From the NCBI GenBank assembly GCA_001593855.1, contig LUCC01000007.1, positions 1 through 16,085 on the forward strand: a DNA stretch of 16,085 nt, in the 5' to 3' direction. The position numbers and the translations under genes are program-made. A model generated the notes under the pieces. That model did no database searches, was not told the origin of the DNA, and saw only the letters and a list, made by a program, of their open reading frames with translations. The DNA is from Candidatus Hecatellales archaeon B24. Lineage in GTDB: Archaea; Thermoproteota; Bathyarchaeia; Hecatellales; Hecatellaceae. Positions 13,949 through 16,085 of the stretch are shown piece after piece; the stretch's first letter is position 1; every line of letters begins with the position of its first letter.

Positions 13949-14405
13949 AGAGGAGCTAAAGCGGAAAGGAGTAAGATACAGGCTTATAAAGCTGAGGACG
14001 CGGACTGTAAGTAGCCGCGACGTAGCCCGACATGCTGAAGGCGAAGTGAAAGAGGACGAGGTCTGCAAGACGGTTATTCTGAAAGGTGACAGGGGAAACC
14101 TCTACGCCGTGCTTACCCTTGGATACAGGAAGGTTAACCTGAACCTTGTTGGAAGGCTTGTAGGCCAAAAGGTTAGGCTGGCCTCTCTAGAGGAGCTTGA
14201 AGATGAAGGGCTGAAGCCTGGAGCTGTCTGCCCTCTAACCGTGAACGCCCAGCTCATAGTCGACGAGGAAGTGTTCTCCAAGGAGAAGGTTAACTTCAGC
14301 TCCGGCAGCGAGTATCACGGAGTTGAAATCAAGCCTCAAGACCTCTATAAGCTGGTAGACTTCGTTAGAGCCCGGGTTTCCATACCTCTAGAGGCGGAAA
14401 GATAA
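13920..14405 (+). CDS. YbaK/ProX-type aminoacyl-tRNA deacylase-domain protein
   Basis: A 161-aa single-domain protein of the YbaK/EbsC/ProX family, which hydrolyses mischarged tRNAs (for example Cys- or Ala-tRNA-Pro). Family features visible are RDVARHAEGEVKEDEVCKTV (35-54), with the conserved Lys in VCKTVI, then NLYAVLTLGYRKVNL and a Gly-rich SGSEYHGVEI segment near the end. The ATG at 13920 directly follows a TTG at 13917, and either could start. No ribosome binding site is evident, so translation may be coupled to mfnD, which it overlaps. Its place between methanofuran genes is unexpected and its substrate cannot be read from the sequence. Confidence 0.83.
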   Translation: MKPLNLKRFEEELKRKGVRYRLIKLRTRTVSSRDVARHAEGEVKEDEVCKTVILKGDRGNLYAVLTLGYRKVNLNLVGRLVGQKVRLASLEELEDEGLKPGAVCPLTVNAQLIVDEEVFSKEKVNFSSGSEYHGVEIKPQDLYKLVDFVRARVSIPLEAER

Positions 14406-14447
14406 CCTTTTTTCTAAGCGAAGAAAATTGTGTAGGAGGCTTCAACC

Positions 14448-15521
14448 TTGCTTTTCCTCGGCTTGGATGTGGGCGGTGCGAATATTAAAGCAGCCCTCCT
14501 AAAGGTTGAAGGGCGTAAGCCTGTTAGGCTTGAAGCTGCCTCTCAATATTTTCCTTTATGGAAGGCTGGAAGGGAGAAGCTTCCTAAAGCCTTACGCACG
14601 GTCTGGCTTGAAGTTAAACCGAGGGAGGAAATCGCAGCCCTAGCCCTAACCATGACGGCTGAAACTTCAGACATTTACCAGTATAAGCGTGAAGGCGTCG
14701 TCCATGTGCTCGAATGCGTGGAGAAGGTTTGGCGTGGTGTCCCGCTGGAAGTGGTTGAAGCTGGTGGAAGGCTTATAGCCGCGGAAGAGGCTGAGTGTAA
14801 TCCTTTAAGGGCTGCCTCAGCCAACTGGGCTGCCTCAGGATGGCTTGTTTCAAGGCTTCTGGAGGAAGCCCTCCTAGTAGACATCGGAAGCACCACCACA
14901 ACCATTGTTCCCATAAGCGGGGGGAAGATTAAAGCTAAAGGTGAAACAGACCTGGAAAAGCTTTCCCTAGGCGAACTCGTCTACACCGGAGCTTTAAGGA
15001 CCAGCGTGGCTTCCATCGTGGAAAAGCTGAAGGTGAAAGGCAGGCCTACCAGGGTTTCCAGCGAATACTTCGCCTCCACCGCCGACGTATACCTCGTTTT
15101 AGGTGAAATATCTGAAGGCGACTACACAGTTGAAACAGCTGACGGAAGAGGTAAAACAAGGCTGGAAGCGTTGGCCCGCCTAGCCCGAACCGTGTGTGCA
15201 GACCTGGAAATGCTGGGTGAAAAAGAGGTTTCAAGCATAGCCTACCAGGTTGCCATGAGGCAGGTAAGCCTGATGGCTGAAGCCTTAAACCAGGTTTTCA
15301 GGTCCCACTGGAAGCAAGGCTGGAAACGTAGGCTTCCCGTGGTGGTGGCTGGAGTTAAGGAAGGCTTTCTCGCTGAGAAGGCTGCCCGTAAAGCCGGCTT
15401 CCACAATATAATAAGCATAGACAAGTTGCTGGGCTTCAAAATATCAAGAATCCTCCCAGCCGCCGCATCCGCTTTCATGGCCGCTGACAGGGCTGTTGGA
15501 GGCTTAAACCTTGAAGGTTGA
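14448..15521 (+). CDS. mfnF: Methanofuran biosynthesis protein MfnF
   Basis: A 357-aa protein of the hydantoinase/sugar-kinase-like fold family long annotated as an H4MPT-linked C1 transfer pathway protein. MfnF joins gamma-glutamyltyramine with the activated aminomethylfuran to give the methanofuran core. Family motifs are GLDVGGANIKAA (5-16), LTMTAETSD (67-75), ASANWAASGW (123-132), LLVDIGSTTTTIVPI (142-156) and GELVYTGALRTSV (172-184). The TTG start has GGAGG (14435-14439) with 8-base spacing, which firmly fixes it. It overlaps mfnE by 11 bases. Confidence 0.9.
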   Translation: MLFLGLDVGGANIKAALLKVEGRKPVRLEAASQYFPLWKAGREKLPKALRTVWLEVKPREEIAALALTMTAETSDIYQYKREGVVHVLECVEKVWRGVPLEVVEAGGRLIAAEEAECNPLRAASANWAASGWLVSRLLEEALLVDIGSTTTTIVPISGGKIKAKGETDLEKLSLGELVYTGALRTSVASIVEKLKVKGRPTRVSSEYFASTADVYLVLGEISEGDYTVETADGRGKTRLEALARLARTVCADLEMLGEKEVSSIAYQVAMRQVSLMAEALNQVFRSHWKQGWKRRLPVVVAGVKEGFLAEKAARKAGFHNIISIDKLLGFKISRILPAAASAFMAADRAVGGLNLEG

Positions 15522-16085
15522 AGCCGTAGTCAAGGTTGGAGGAAGCCTTTCAGCCTACCCGTCAAAGCTTAAACGTTTATGCCGGCTTCTAAGCAGAGTC
15601 TCGAAAAAACATAGCCTAGTTATCACGCCTGGAGGAGGCCTCCCAGCTGATGTTGTCAGAAAGCTTGACAGGGTCTTCAAGCTCAGCTTGGAGGCCTCCC
15701 ACTGGATGGCCGTTCTAGCTGTTGACCAGTATGGGTTGATGCTGGCAGACCTGATTCAGGAGGCTGAAGCCACCAGCAGCCTTAAGGAGGCCTCAGCCCT
15801 CGCAGCCTCAAGGAAGCCGGTGGTTTTCCTGCCTTACAGGCTTCTAAGGAGGGAAAACCCTTTCAAGCCTTCCTGGGAGGCTGCCTCAGACGTCATAGCC
15901 GCCTACCTGGCATGGAGGCTTAAAGCTGAAAGCCTGATTCTCCTGAAGGATGTGGACGGAGTCTACAGGCCTCCATACCGCGGACGTGGAAGTCCTTTGA
16001 GAAAAGTCTCCGTGGAAACGCTTAAAGCCTGGAAGGATGAAACCTGCCTTGACCCTGCACTTCCAAGCCTGCTCGCCAGCTACAG
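15511..16085 (+). CDS. mfnE: Aminomethylfuran phosphate kinase MfnE (5' part, runs off window)
   Basis: An open frame of 191 codons that continues past the window end. MfnE is an amino-acid-kinase-fold enzyme that phosphorylates aminomethylfuran phosphate to the diphosphate used by MfnF. Visible are the nucleotide-binding start VVKVGGSLS (6-14), ITPGGGLPADVVR (38-50), HWMAVLAVDQYG (64-75), FKPSWEAASDVIAA (118-131) and LILLKDVDGVY (142-152). The TTG start follows GGAGG (15498-15502) with 8-base spacing and overlaps mfnF. Probably most of the gene is present, given the family length of roughly 210-220 aa. Confidence 0.88.
   Translation, partial: MKVEAVVKVGGSLSAYPSKLKRLCRLLSRVSKKHSLVITPGGGLPADVVRKLDRVFKLSLEASHWMAVLAVDQYGLMLADLIQEAEATSSLKEASALAASRKPVVFLPYRLLRRENPFKPSWEAASDVIAAYLAWRLKAESLILLKDVDGVYRPPYRGRGSPLRKVSVETLKAWKDETCLDPALPSLLASY

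Noticed and set aside
14408..14413. T6 run as a terminator after the YbaK-type gene
   Set aside because: mfnF follows 42 bases later on the same strand with its own ribosome binding site and no clear new TATA box, so read-through is more likely.

Overview
The window is archaeal chromosome. It encodes several archaea-specific or archaeal-type proteins: an archaeal TFE-beta/RPC34-type transcription factor, a CetZ-like tubulin homologue, a PIN-ATPase-KH protein (PINA) and GTP cyclohydrolase MptA. Promoters look archaeal (TATA-like boxes about 25 nt before starts, short or absent leaders) and many genes start at TTG behind a GGAGG-type ribosome binding site. Genes for both tetrahydromethanopterin (H4MPT) and methanofuran (MF) point to an organism using the archaeal C1 pathway (methyl-branch Wood-Ljungdahl, methanogenesis or relatives). 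TFE-beta and the overall gene style suit a TACK-type lineage such as Bathyarchaeia, but that placement is inference.

Layout. 1-225: 3' end of an unrecognised gene. 234-1496 (-): CetZ/FtsZ-like GTPase with an unusual C-terminal zinc ribbon. A 275-bp divergent region with two dyads separates it from a small zinc-ribbon protein (1772-2116) and an unknown 126-aa protein (2207-2587). 2631-3302 (-): RNase HII, sharing a 60-bp divergent promoter with the TFE-beta gene and overlapping rlmE (3363-4449). 4376-7349 (-): a presumed H4MPT operon, DHPS-like protein, then mptA, then mptD. 7386-7982: SpoIIM-family membrane protein. 8057-10865: a MoxR/ChlI-type AAA+ ATPase followed by its VWA-domain partner; the ATPase has no normal start codon for its full-length frame. 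10869-12695 (-): PINA. 12755-16085: a presumed methanofuran operon, mfnD, a YbaK-type deacylase gene, mfnF and the 5' part of mfnE, which runs off the window.

How they work together. MptA makes dihydroneopterin cyclic phosphate from GTP and MptD cleaves dihydroneopterin; the DHPS-like protein probably belongs to the same pterin pathway. MfnD, MfnF and MfnE make the tyramine-glutamate and aminomethylfuran parts of methanofuran. Both C1 carriers of the archaeal pathway are therefore served from one 12-kb stretch, with the AAA+/VWA pair and PINA lying between the two blocks. No tRNA, rRNA, insertion sequence or CRISPR array was seen.
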